Translations under genes and position numbers: made by a program
Source of the DNA: Streptomyces sp. WAC06614
GTDB taxonomy: Bacteria > Actinomycetota > Actinomycetes > Streptomycetales > Streptomycetaceae
Assembly: GCF_003949795.1 (NCBI RefSeq)
Contig: NZ_RPRY01000035.1
Span: forward strand, 1 to 36,701
DNA length: 36,701 nucleotides
Reading direction: 5' to 3'
Notes under the pieces: model-generated
What the model was told of the DNA's origin: nothing
Seen by the model: the letters and a program-made list of their open reading frames with translations, nothing else
Database searches by the model: none
Shown here: in pieces, positions 14,492-22,278 of the stretch
How the letters are laid out: every line of letters begins with the position of its first letter
Numbering within the stretch: the first letter of the stretch is position 1

Positions 14492-15754
14492 TCACCAGGT
14501 GACGGGCAGGCGGTGGACCCCGTACACGCTCATGTCGGTGGCGAGCCGGACCTCCTCGGCCGGGACGGCGAGGGCGAGCGTGGGGAACCGCCGCAGGAGC
14601 ATGGGCAGGGCGGTGCGCATCTGCATCCGGACGAGGTTCTGGCCGAGGCACTGGTGGATGCCGTGGCCGAAGGCGACGTGGCCGGTGGTGCGGCGCGTGA
14701 GGTCGAGCCGGTCCGCTCCGTGCGCGAACCAGTGCGGGTCCCGGTTGGCCGCGGACAGCGAGACGGTGATCGAGTCCCCCGCCCGCAGCGTCCGGCCCGC
14801 GAGCTCCAGGTCCTCCAAGGGGGTCCGTGGGACGCCGTAGTGAAAGACCGTCAGGTAGCGGAGGAGTTCTTCCACGGCGTTGTCCACCAGGGACGGATCG
14901 CCCCTGAGTCGGGCGAGCTCCGCGGGGTGGGAGAGCAGGGCGAACACGCTCAGCGCCAGTGATCCGGTGGTCGAATCGTGTCCGGCGGTCAGCAGCAGGA
15001 CGCCGACCCCGGCGATCTCCTCGGTGTCCAGGGTCCCGTCCTCGGCCAGCGCGCGCAGGAGTCCGGGCGTCCCGCCGGCGGTCGCACCGCCGGCGGCGAT
15101 GCCGCGGACGGTGGCGTACAGCCGTTCCAGGGCCGCGGCGGTGTCCGCGGCGGTCGAGCGGAGGCTGAACAGGGCGCGGCTGTTGCGCTGGAACTCCGCC
15201 CGGTCGGTGGACGGGACGCCGAGCAGCTCGCAGATCACCTGGGAGGCGAGGGGCAGGGCGAAGGCCTCCACGAGGTCGGCGCCCGGGCCGCCGCGTTCCA
15301 TGCCGGACAGCAGTTCGTCGGTGATCGCCACGAGCCGCGGACTCAGCTCCTTCATCCGGCGTGCGGTGAACTGGCCCGCCAACTGCTGTCGTAGCCGGGT
15401 GTGTTCGGGAGGGTCCATGTCGACGAGCCATCCGGGGGCCGCCGGCACCCCGAAGAAGGGCTCGGTGCCCGGTCGGTGCACGGGCGCCCGCTTGAACTCG
15501 GAGCGTGCGCTGAAGCGGGGGTCGGTCAGGACGGTCCGTGTCAGCTCGTGGCTGGTGACCACCCAGCCGATGTGTCCGTCGGGGTAGCGCATGCGGCGCA
15601 ACGGCTCGTCGGCCTGCCACTCCATCAGTTCCCGGGGCGGGTCGAACGGGCGGTCACGGACGGTCGGGTGCGCGGGCAAGGGATCGGTGGGTAAGGGGTC
15701 CGTGGCCGAGGGTTCGATGGGTAAGGGATCGGTGGGTAAGGGTTCGGTGGACAA
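14492..15754 (-). CDS. Cytochrome P450 with repeat-encoded N-terminus
   Basis: A 420-aa P450 with a canonical I-helix AGHDSTT (257-263), heme loop FGHGIHQCLG with Cys369, and ExxR in EELLR (295-299). The proposed start is TTG at 15754: GGAGG lies upstream with good spacing and no ATG or GTG fits as well. Residues 2-28 are a Thr/Asp/Pro-Leu-Pro pentapeptide repeat encoded by 15-bp DNA repeats, probably disordered. Codons 6, 11 and 21 are TTA, so full translation should need the bldA tRNA. It is followed 24 bp later by the ferredoxin gene. With its normal acid/alcohol pair it is likely a true hydroxylase or oxidase; the substrate is unknown. Confidence 0.9.
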   Translation of the reverse strand: MSTEPLPTDPLPIEPSATDPLPTDPLPAHPTVRDRPFDPPRELMEWQADEPLRRMRYPDGHIGWVVTSHELTRTVLTDPRFSARSEFKRAPVHRPGTEPFFGVPAAPGWLVDMDPPEHTRLRQQLAGQFTARRMKELSPRLVAITDELLSGMERGGPGADLVEAFALPLASQVICELLGVPSTDRAEFQRNSRALFSLRSTAADTAAALERLYATVRGIAAGGATAGGTPGLLRALAEDGTLDTEEIAGVGVLLLTAGHDSTTGSLALSVFALLSHPAELARLRGDPSLVDNAVEELLRYLTVFHYGVPRTPLEDLELAGRTLRAGDSITVSLSAANRDPHWFAHGADRLDLTRRTTGHVAFGHGIHQCLGQNLVRMQMRTALPMLLRRFPTLALAVPAEEVRLATDMSVYGVHRLPVTW

Positions 15755-15755
15755 G
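15666..15755. repeat. 15-bp tandem repeat coding for pentapeptides
   Basis: Six 15-bp units begin at 15666, 15681, 15696, 15711, 15726 and 15741. The units at 15681 and 15726 are identical (GGATCGGTGGGTAAG); the others differ at several positions. Being a multiple of three, the array stays in frame and encodes the proline-rich start of the P450. Three units carry an in-frame TTA codon, so copy number also sets the number of rare codons. Confidence 0.9.
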
Positions 15756-15792
15756 AGGGACCTCCTTCGGCGCGAGGCGGGCGGCAGAGGGC

Positions 15793-16956
15793 TCAGCCGA
15801 GGTAGTCCTCGGGGCCGCCGTCGCGCACGGTGTCCAGGGTGAAGCAGTGGAAACCGCCGCCGAACAGCCGGCGGTGCCGGTGGCGGACCGGGACGACGGT
15901 GAACCCGCGGCGTTCCAGCTCGCGCACCAGCTCGGGGCAGGCCTCGTTGACCAGGACGGTCTCCGGGTCGACGGAGAGCACGTTGAGGTCGATGTATCGG
16001 CTGGTGAGGATCAGGTCGTCGTCCTCGTACCGCGGGAAGTGGTACGCCTGCGGCGCCGGCGGGACGATGACGTCCCACGTGCGCAGCGGCTCCGGCAGGA
16101 GGTCCAGGACCGCTTCGGAGCGGCAGAGCAGGGTTCCGGGGCGCAGGGCCAGCACCATGCTGTCGATGTGGCTGTCGCTGAGCCGGTGCACGCGGTGGAC
16201 CCGGAAGCGGCCCTCCAGGTGGCGCTCCAGCCAGTCGACGCCGAGCGCGTGGTTGCGGGTGGCGATGTTGGCCACGATGTCGCGGCCCAGACGCAGGCAC
16301 TGGGCCGCGTCGAAGAGCATCTCGTGTCCGACGTCGTAGCGCGAGGGCCGGGGGTCCTCGATGGGCTCCATGGGTCCGCCGGCCGTGCTGGAGCGGGCGT
16401 ACGACAGGTCGAAGGAGGCGTCGGTCATCAGGGGGCGGGGCATCACGGACCAGCGGGCGCCGCGCCGGAAGTACTCCTGGAACACCGGCTTGAGCAGCTG
16501 GGTCTCGAAGTACCGGGACCGGATCATCGGTGCGGTCTCGATGATCTCGTCGCCGGCGATCAGGGTGTTGTCACGGAGGTTGAGCGGGGGTACCACCGAG
16601 GCGGACCAGGCCGGGGTGCGCACTTCCGCCGTCTCCGGGGCGACGTCCGTGGGCCGGTGCACCGTGACCCCGAGGGAGGCGAGGGTTTCGGCCAGTCCCT
16701 GGAGGTCCTCGTTCAGTTCGTCGACGTACCGTCGCTTCACCGGGACCCGGGTGCCGCCGGCGGACGGGGGCGTCCCGTTCCGGGAGCGCAGCCGCGGGTA
16801 GTACCACTCCAGCCGGGCGGCGTCGTTGTCCCCGGCGATGTTGTCGTGGAAAAAGAGTTCAAATGAAAGCTCGCGCTCGTGCGAAACATAGCTCTCGGCC
16901 GAGCCGACAATTACTTCCCTGAGGGGGGACCATTCATCATAACTGTTCAGTAACAT
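15793..16956 (-). CDS. Amidinotransferase, AGAT/StrB1 family (copy A)
   Basis: A 387-aa amidinotransferase, first gene of the leftward operon and close homologue of the copy at 13004-14146. Catalytic residues are intact: Asp226 (GRD), His263 (SHIDS) and Cys371 (GGGFHCFTLDTVR). It differs from the sister mainly in residues 40-75 and 185-200, where this copy has short insertions, which may reflect a different acceptor. The ATG at 16956 was preferred over the ATG two codons earlier because GAGG is then 6 nt away rather than touching the start. Codon 2 is TTA (16951-16953) and the first nine codons are unusually AT-rich, favouring open mRNA at the start but making the operon's first translation event depend on bldA. 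Confidence 0.9.
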   Translation of the reverse strand: MLLNSYDEWSPLREVIVGSAESYVSHERELSFELFFHDNIAGDNDAARLEWYYPRLRSRNGTPPSAGGTRVPVKRRYVDELNEDLQGLAETLASLGVTVHRPTDVAPETAEVRTPAWSASVVPPLNLRDNTLIAGDEIIETAPMIRSRYFETQLLKPVFQEYFRRGARWSVMPRPLMTDASFDLSYARSSTAGGPMEPIEDPRPSRYDVGHEMLFDAAQCLRLGRDIVANIATRNHALGVDWLERHLEGRFRVHRVHRLSDSHIDSMVLALRPGTLLCRSEAVLDLLPEPLRTWDVIVPPAPQAYHFPRYEDDDLILTSRYIDLNVLSVDPETVLVNEACPELVRELERRGFTVVPVRHRHRRLFGGGFHCFTLDTVRDGGPEDYLG

Positions 16957-17228
16957 GCCCATCCTCGTGCGTGCGAAATTGACACAAAGAGCAAGGGATA
17001 ACTGAGTGTAGATGGCAGGCGAGTCGTCATGCTTACACGGCGGCCCGAAGTGGCGCAATTGATATTCTGCCCGGTCGATGTTGCCTGCGTCACATTGCGA
17101 TCTTGTTGACGGCCTGCGAGCGAGGTGCCAATACTGGCGAGGCGTAGCAGCTGCTTCACGAGATAGCCCGATACGTACCGAATCGGCCGGAACCCACCAG
17201 GTTCCGGGATGCGGAGGCTCAAGAAGTA
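16957..17228. promoter_or_regulatory. Divergent promoter region of the cluster
   Basis: A 272-bp non-coding spacer, clearly less GC-rich than its surroundings, between the two divergent cluster operons. The rightward promoter is annotated separately. For the leftward operon I see only weak candidates (a minus-strand TACACT at 17015-17010 without a matching -35). No obvious direct-repeat heptamers of the SARP type or long dyads were found. Confidence 0.7.
17106..17135 (+). promoter_or_regulatory. Promoter, TTGACG-N18-AATACT
   Basis: TTGACG (17106-17111) and AATACT (17130-17135) with an 18-bp spacer is the best sigma70-type match in the divergent spacer. It faces the O-methyltransferase gene and would give a leader of roughly 87 nt. 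Confidence 0.55.
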
Positions 17229-18272
17229 ATGCCAAGCCAGCAGAAGAGCGGACCGGAATACGAGCGGTTCGACTTCCTCATGAACGCGCCGGCCCTGTTC
17301 AACGCAGCCGCCACCGCGGCGGAACTGGGCATCTTCATCTTCCTCTCAGAAAACCCCGGCTCCGATTTCGCGTCCTTACGCAAGTTCACCGGCGTACCGG
17401 AACACCAGCTCCGCGTCCTGCTCCAGGCCGTCTGCGCGGCCGGTCTGATGGAGCGGACCGACGGTGCGTACCGCAACTCCGCGGTCGCCCAGGACCTGCT
17501 GGCCTCCGACGAGCCGGACAGCTGGGCCCACACCCTCATCGGCTGGAAAGAGATCTACTACCCCGCTTTCGGCCAGATGACCAAGGCCCTGAAGGCCGGC
17601 ACGAACACCGCGCTGGAGAGCTACCCCGGCGACGAGCCCACCCTGTACAAGCGGCTCACCCACAACCCCGAGCTCGAAGCGGTGTTCCACAAGGCGATGG
17701 CCGCCTTCACCCTGGCCTCGATCAACGACCTCGTGGAGCGCGAGGAGTTCGCCGCCGTCACGAACCTGCTGGACATCGGCGGCGGCGACAGCACGACGAC
17801 CGCCCGGCTGCTGGAGCGCCACCCCCGGATGCGGTCGACCGTCTTCGACCAGCCGAGCGTGTCCCGACTCGCCCACGGCAAGGAAGCGCAGAAGTTCCTC
17901 GACCGGATCGACCTCGTGACCGGCGACTTCTTCGACACACCGTTCCCCAAGGGTTCCGACGCCGTGCTTTTCAGCCACGTCCTCGGGATCTTCTCCGCGG
18001 AGCAGATCGTCACCCTGCTCAAGAAGGCGTACGATGTGCTGCCGCCCGGCGGTCAGGTCTTCATCTACGACTACAACGTGACGGAGGACGAGACCAAGGG
18101 AATTTACGGCGCGCGCCTCGGTCTGTACTTCAACATCCTGGCCAGCGGCACCGGCATGGCGTACCCGGCCGAGGATTTCGAGGGCTGGCTGACCGAGGTC
18201 GGGTTCGAGAATGTCCGAACCGTCTCGGAGCTCGATTACGAGCATGGTTTCCACATCGGGGTAAAGCCCTGA
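17229..18272 (+). CDS. SAM-dependent O-methyltransferase (plant-OMT-like family)
   Basis: A 347-aa class I methyltransferase with an N-terminal dimerisation/winged-helix region (about 10-100) and a C-terminal Rossmann domain. The SAM loop is LLDIGGGDSTT (180-190), followed by VTGDFFDTPFP and SHVLGIFS, where His250 is at the position of the catalytic base. These features match the acetylserotonin/MmcR-type O-methyltransferases that methylate phenols and other hydroxyls. It is the first gene of the rightward operon. Codon 50 is TTA (17376-17378), consistent with bldA dependence. A likely substrate is an aromatic or P450-installed hydroxyl on the cluster product; N-methylation by this family is rarer but known. 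Confidence 0.88.
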   Translation: MPSQQKSGPEYERFDFLMNAPALFNAAATAAELGIFIFLSENPGSDFASLRKFTGVPEHQLRVLLQAVCAAGLMERTDGAYRNSAVAQDLLASDEPDSWAHTLIGWKEIYYPAFGQMTKALKAGTNTALESYPGDEPTLYKRLTHNPELEAVFHKAMAAFTLASINDLVEREEFAAVTNLLDIGGGDSTTTARLLERHPRMRSTVFDQPSVSRLAHGKEAQKFLDRIDLVTGDFFDTPFPKGSDAVLFSHVLGIFSAEQIVTLLKKAYDVLPPGGQVFIYDYNVTEDETKGIYGARLGLYFNILASGTGMAYPAEDFEGWLTEVGFENVRTVSELDYEHGFHIGVKP

Positions 18273-18404
18273 CGCATCACTGACGACGGTAGTCGGCACG
18301 GCCCGCGGCAAGCTGTTCACGGCGGGCCGGGCCGCCCCCGCGTCCCGGCCTTTCCCCACAGCCGGTCCTGCGCCCGGAAACAGCATCCGAAAGGGACGGG
18401 AAGA

Positions 18405-19763
18405 GTGCTTCTCGACAACGCTCTTGTCCAGTATTACGAAGAGATTCGCGCGGCGTTACGGGACCTCCTGGGAGACCAGGAACGCCAGGACACCGGCGGC
18501 TTCACGCCAGGTGTCGAACTGCCCGACCTCACTCCGGCCGTGCGCGCATTCCTGTCGGCCTCGGGTCTCGCCCACGCCGAGATGCCGTCGTACCGGGGCA
18601 GACGCCTCGCCCTGCTCGACCTCGCCAGGAACCCCGCCACGATGACGACCAAGACCTTCGCCTCGCTGGTCATCGTGGCCAGGGCGGTCCGGTTCATCCA
18701 GGACACCGGCCAGCGGGTCACCATCGTCACCCCCTCCTCCGCCAACAAGGCCATCGCCCTGCGCGACGCGGTGCTCCGGGCCCTGCGCGCCGGCCTGGTC
18801 GACGCCGACCAGCTCAACGTCGTCGTGGTGGTCCCCGAGGGCTCGGTGGCCAAACTGCGGACCTCGGAGCTGTTCACCGACCCCGGGCTGCGCGCCCGCA
18901 ACCCCGTCGCGGTCTACGGCGGCCCGGTCCCCGGCACCGTCAAGTCCCTCGCCCTCCAGCTCGTCGACCAGTTCCGCGACGTCCTGGAGAAGGCGGGCGA
19001 GACCAACCTCTGGTACACGCTGCAGCTGGAGAACTACCTGGCCGCGGACGTGGTCAGGGCGCTGGCCGAGGCCGAGCGGTTCCCCGCCGCACCCGGCGAG
19101 GCCCGGCTCCACGTGCACGCCGTCTCCAGCGCGTACGGCCTCCTCGGCCACGCCTACGGCCGCAGCCGGCTCCCGGCGGACGTCCGCTCCCGCACCACAC
19201 CGCCGCACTACCTCCTGGTGCAGCACCTGGGCGCTCCCGACATGGTGCTCAGCCTGTACAACGACGGCTCCACCGACACCGCCGCCCTCCCGGCGTACGA
19301 CCTCGACCCCGCGAGCGGGATGTTCCGGCAGGAGTCCGACCCGCGGTACCCGGCGCAGACCTTCGACCCGCGCGAGACCCTCGACCCGACCTTCTACACC
19401 CGGAACCCGCCCACGTCGCCGCGTATGAACGAGCTCATCCGCACTCAGGGCGGCGGCGGCATCGTCGTCTCGCTCGCCGAGTGCCTGAGCCGCTACGGCC
19501 AGATCCGCGCGATGCTCGGCGAGGTCGGCGTGCGCCTGCCCGCCAACCCCACCGAGCTGCGCGAATGGTCCCTCACCATGGCCATGACGGGCATGCTCAA
19601 CGCGGTCGACCGGGGCCTGGTGAGCGAGCCCGACATCCTCGTGCACGGCTCCGGCAGCTACTCCGCCTCGGACTACGGCCACCTCACCGTGCGCGACCTG
19701 CACCCGGTGACCACGGCCGAGGACCTCCAGCACGTGGTGCTCGACGCCATGCCGTCCTCATGA
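18405..19763 (+). CDS. Divergent protein resembling PLP fold-type II enzymes
   Basis: A 452-aa protein I cannot name with confidence. Its middle resembles threonine synthase/cysteine synthase-type enzymes: NPATMTTKTFAS at 77-87 stands where these have the PLP-lysine loop (candidate Lys83), and TPSSANKAIAL at 109-119 resembles the substrate/PLP SxGN loop. VVVPEGSVAKLRTSEL and VYGGPVPGTVKS follow as in the fold. The usual motifs are altered, so it may be a catalytically changed or non-PLP member; it may correspond to a domain of unknown function (DUF6002 comes to mind, unverified). It starts with GTG at 18405 after GGGAAGA. Codon 18 is TTA (18456-18458). Its stop overlaps the next start (ATGA). 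Possible roles: beta- or gamma-replacement, or ring closure of a guanidino amino acid. Confidence 0.6.
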   Translation: MLLDNALVQYYEEIRAALRDLLGDQERQDTGGFTPGVELPDLTPAVRAFLSASGLAHAEMPSYRGRRLALLDLARNPATMTTKTFASLVIVARAVRFIQDTGQRVTIVTPSSANKAIALRDAVLRALRAGLVDADQLNVVVVVPEGSVAKLRTSELFTDPGLRARNPVAVYGGPVPGTVKSLALQLVDQFRDVLEKAGETNLWYTLQLENYLAADVVRALAEAERFPAAPGEARLHVHAVSSAYGLLGHAYGRSRLPADVRSRTTPPHYLLVQHLGAPDMVLSLYNDGSTDTAALPAYDLDPASGMFRQESDPRYPAQTFDPRETLDPTFYTRNPPTSPRMNELIRTQGGGGIVVSLAECLSRYGQIRAMLGEVGVRLPANPTELREWSLTMAMTGMLNAVDRGLVSEPDILVHGSGSYSASDYGHLTVRDLHPVTTAEDLQHVVLDAMPSS

Positions 19764-20947
19764 CGCCCGCCGCCGTCCCCCCGCCGCGCTCCCCGCTGCA
19801 CCAGCGGCTGCGCATGCGCACCGGCTACCACTGGCGCAACAGCGGCAACCCGGTGCTCACCCACGCACGGACGGTCTGGGACACCCGTGACCGGGCCGGC
19901 TTCCCCGCCGTCCGCTCCGAGGCGGGGGGCCTGTCGGTGAGCTACGCGGGACTGGCCGAAGGGCTCGCCTACACCCTGGAGTTCACCGAACTCCGGCGTG
20001 ACGCCGATCTCCACCGGACCGAGCGCCGCACCGGGCGCCTGAGCGGAGCCGACCTCGCGGTGCCCGGGCGGCTGCCCGACGCGGACATCGTCATGGTCGG
20101 TACGAGCGCCGCCCGCGCCCGCGCCCTGCCCCGGGTCTCCTCCCTCGTCGTGCCGATGCGCGTGCACTTCGTGATCGACTTCGACCCGGACGACCCCGAC
20201 CGGGCCCGTCGGCTCATCTCCAAACGGGAGCGCTGGCAGTTCCGGCGCGACCTGCGCGAGCACACCTGGACCTGGGGCCTGGACCGGGACCCCGCCGCCT
20301 TCGACCGGTTCTACGACCGCTTCTACCGCCCCACCATGTTCCAGCGCCACGGCAGCCGGGAACGAACGGAGTCCAAGGAGGTCTCCTACGAGTGCCTCTT
20401 CCGCGGCGGCCGCATGTTCTTCCTCGCCGAGGACGGCGTACGGATCGGCGGAGCCCTCTGCCACTGGGACCGGGCGTCACGGACCCTGACCCTGCGCCTG
20501 CTGGGCGTGCTCGACGGGGCGCAGGAGCACTACGACAGCGGCGCCTTCAAGGCCGTCTACCACTTCCTCATCGACTGGTGCGCCCGCCACGACGTGCGCC
20601 GGCTGGACTTCCAGGGCACCGAGCCCTTCCTCAGCAAGGGCACCTACCAGTGGAAACGCCGCTTCGGCACCACCGTGATCCTGCCGCCGAACCACTTCGG
20701 CGACAAACGGCTGTGGTTCCAGGTCCGCCACGACACCCCGCAGGTACGGGACTTCCTGGTCGCCAACCCGCTCCTCGCCGAACGGCCGGACGGTGCGCTG
20801 GAGGCGGTCTACTTCCACGACGACCGGCGCGCCCCGCGGCTCGACTACTCCGCCAGGTCCCCGGGCGTGGCGGCCGTACGCGAGGTGGACCTCGACACGT
20901 TCCTCGCGGGAGCGCCACGGCCCTCCCCGGGAAGGGCCCTGTCATGA
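19760..20947 (+). CDS. FemABX-like GNAT acyltransferase
   Basis: A 395-aa protein with the double-GNAT look of FemAB/FmhB peptidyltransferases, which add amino acids from aminoacyl-tRNA to an amine. The C-terminal half holds the telling block: GAFKAVYHFLIDWCARH (261-277), DVRRLDFQGTEPFLSKGTYQ and WKRRFGTT (298-305), the last being the conserved K-R-x-F-G segment. The Ser-Lys-Arg-Glu-Arg stretch near 154-158 begins the acceptor-side region. It is joined by ATGA overlaps to the genes on both sides, so its product is tightly co-expressed with the PLP-like protein and the ligase. Alternatives are a GNAT acting on CoA thioesters. A tRNA-dependent amide-forming step in the pathway is inferred. Confidence 0.65.
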   Translation: MTPAAVPPPRSPLHQRLRMRTGYHWRNSGNPVLTHARTVWDTRDRAGFPAVRSEAGGLSVSYAGLAEGLAYTLEFTELRRDADLHRTERRTGRLSGADLAVPGRLPDADIVMVGTSAARARALPRVSSLVVPMRVHFVIDFDPDDPDRARRLISKRERWQFRRDLREHTWTWGLDRDPAAFDRFYDRFYRPTMFQRHGSRERTESKEVSYECLFRGGRMFFLAEDGVRIGGALCHWDRASRTLTLRLLGVLDGAQEHYDSGAFKAVYHFLIDWCARHDVRRLDFQGTEPFLSKGTYQWKRRFGTTVILPPNHFGDKRLWFQVRHDTPQVRDFLVANPLLAERPDGALEAVYFHDDRRAPRLDYSARSPGVAAVREVDLDTFLAGAPRPSPGRALS

Positions 20948-22278
20948 CCGTCCCGTGGTACGGCGCCGCGCCGCCACCGCTGGACATGCGACGCACACTT
21001 CCCGCCGTCCAGGAGGAACTGGCCCGGGTGCACGACGGGGAGTACGCCCGCGTGGTACCCACCACGCTGTCCCTGCGGCCGGTCATGCTCCCCCGGTCCT
21101 CCTACGACGAGCTGGTCGCGGCCGCCGGCGCGCTCCTGCGGCTGCTGCGCCGGACGCTGCTGGAGCGTGCGCCGTCGGCGGCCGGGAGGATCGCCGCGCT
21201 CGGGGCCGACGAGGGCGCGTACCCCCTCGTCATGCCCGGGCGGGTCGAGGAGGACTACGCCACCTGCATCGCCCGCCCCGATGTGATGGTGGACGCCACC
21301 GGACCCAAGTTCGTGGAGTTCAACATCGGTTCGGGCATCGGCGGGGTGGTGGACACCGCGCTGCACACGGCCGCGTGGGCGGCGGCGTTCGGCGGTACGG
21401 GACGCATGCCGTTCCACGCGGTCGATCCCCTCGCGGTGCGCGACGACCTCTTCGTCCGTGCCGTCCGTGACCTCGGGACCACGCCGGGGGTCGCCGTCGT
21501 CGGCACGCTCCGCGACTTCGGCGGGAGCCCCAGCCGCTACCTGGAGCTCCAGGCCGAATCGCTGCGCCGCCGCGGTCTGGCGGCCGAGGTGTTCGAACCG
21601 GAGGAGCTCCTCGACGGCCTGGGCCTGCCGGGACGGCCCCGCTACCAGCTCGGCCTGCGCCACTTCACCGTCCAGGAATGGCGCGGTCACGGGATCGACC
21701 TCTCCCCCGTACGGGCGGCCCTGGACGCCGGCGTACGGCTGATCGCCACCCAGACCGCGTACATGATCGCCAACAAGAAGGTGCTCGGCTGGCTGTCCGA
21801 GGGACGGCCGTGGATGACCGAGCGGGACCGGGCGACCGTCCGCCGGTACCTGCCGTGGACCCGGGTGGTCGCCGACCGTCCCGTCGTCCGGCACGGCCGG
21901 ACGGTGCCGCTGCCCGAACTGCTGCGGGAACGGCAGGAGGACTTCGTCCTGAAACCGGCCGTCGGCATGAGCGGCCAGCAGGTCCTCGTGGGCCGCTCCT
22001 GCCCGCCGGACACCTGGCGCGCGGCGGTGGCTTCGGCCGTCGCGGGCGAGGACCACATCGCGCAGGAGCGGGTGGATCCGGTGCCGTACCGGATGGAGTT
22101 CGCCCGCCCGGACGGCCGCGGCAGCTACGAGGCGGAGGTGACACCCGTGTTCAGCCCGTTCCTGTTCGACCAGCGGGACGCCGGCTGCATGGTGCGCTAC
22201 CTGCCGCCCGGCCGGAACGGCGTGGTCAGCATCCACGGCCACGGGGCCCTGCCGAACGTGGCGTTCGCCCTGCGATGA
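20944..22278 (+). CDS. Glutathionylspermidine-synthase-like ATP-grasp ligase
   Basis: A 444-aa protein with the order of a circularly permuted ATP-grasp enzyme. KFVEFNIGSGIGG (122-134) resembles the acidic, asparagine-containing metal/ATP loop that comes last in ordinary ATP-grasp proteins. ANKKVLGWL (276-284) and FVLKPAVGMSGQQVLVG (334-350) supply the nucleotide lysines and glycine-rich loop. The predicted reaction is ATP-dependent amide formation between a carboxylate and an amine through an acyl phosphate. It overlaps both neighbours through ATGA junctions. No amidase half is present, unlike bifunctional glutathionylspermidine synthetase. It is one of two ligases in the operon, consistent with assembly of a short peptide off the NRPS line. 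Substrates unknown. Confidence 0.68.
   Translation: MTVPWYGAAPPPLDMRRTLPAVQEELARVHDGEYARVVPTTLSLRPVMLPRSSYDELVAAAGALLRLLRRTLLERAPSAAGRIAALGADEGAYPLVMPGRVEEDYATCIARPDVMVDATGPKFVEFNIGSGIGGVVDTALHTAAWAAAFGGTGRMPFHAVDPLAVRDDLFVRAVRDLGTTPGVAVVGTLRDFGGSPSRYLELQAESLRRRGLAAEVFEPEELLDGLGLPGRPRYQLGLRHFTVQEWRGHGIDLSPVRAALDAGVRLIATQTAYMIANKKVLGWLSEGRPWMTERDRATVRRYLPWTRVVADRPVVRHGRTVPLPELLRERQEDFVLKPAVGMSGQQVLVGRSCPPDTWRAAVASAVAGEDHIAQERVDPVPYRMEFARPDGRGSYEAEVTPVFSPFLFDQRDAGCMVRYLPPGRNGVVSIHGHGALPNVAFALR

Noticed and set aside
14492..16300. A longer P450 frame extending upstream through the amidinotransferase gene
   Set aside because: The upstream part is the shadow of the amidinotransferase coding frame; the TTG at 15754 with GGAGG is the supported start.
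18299..18329. 8-bp stem with 15-nt loop between the O-methyltransferase and PLP-like genes
   Set aside because: Short GC-only stems are expected by chance at this GC content, and the genes appear to be one operon.
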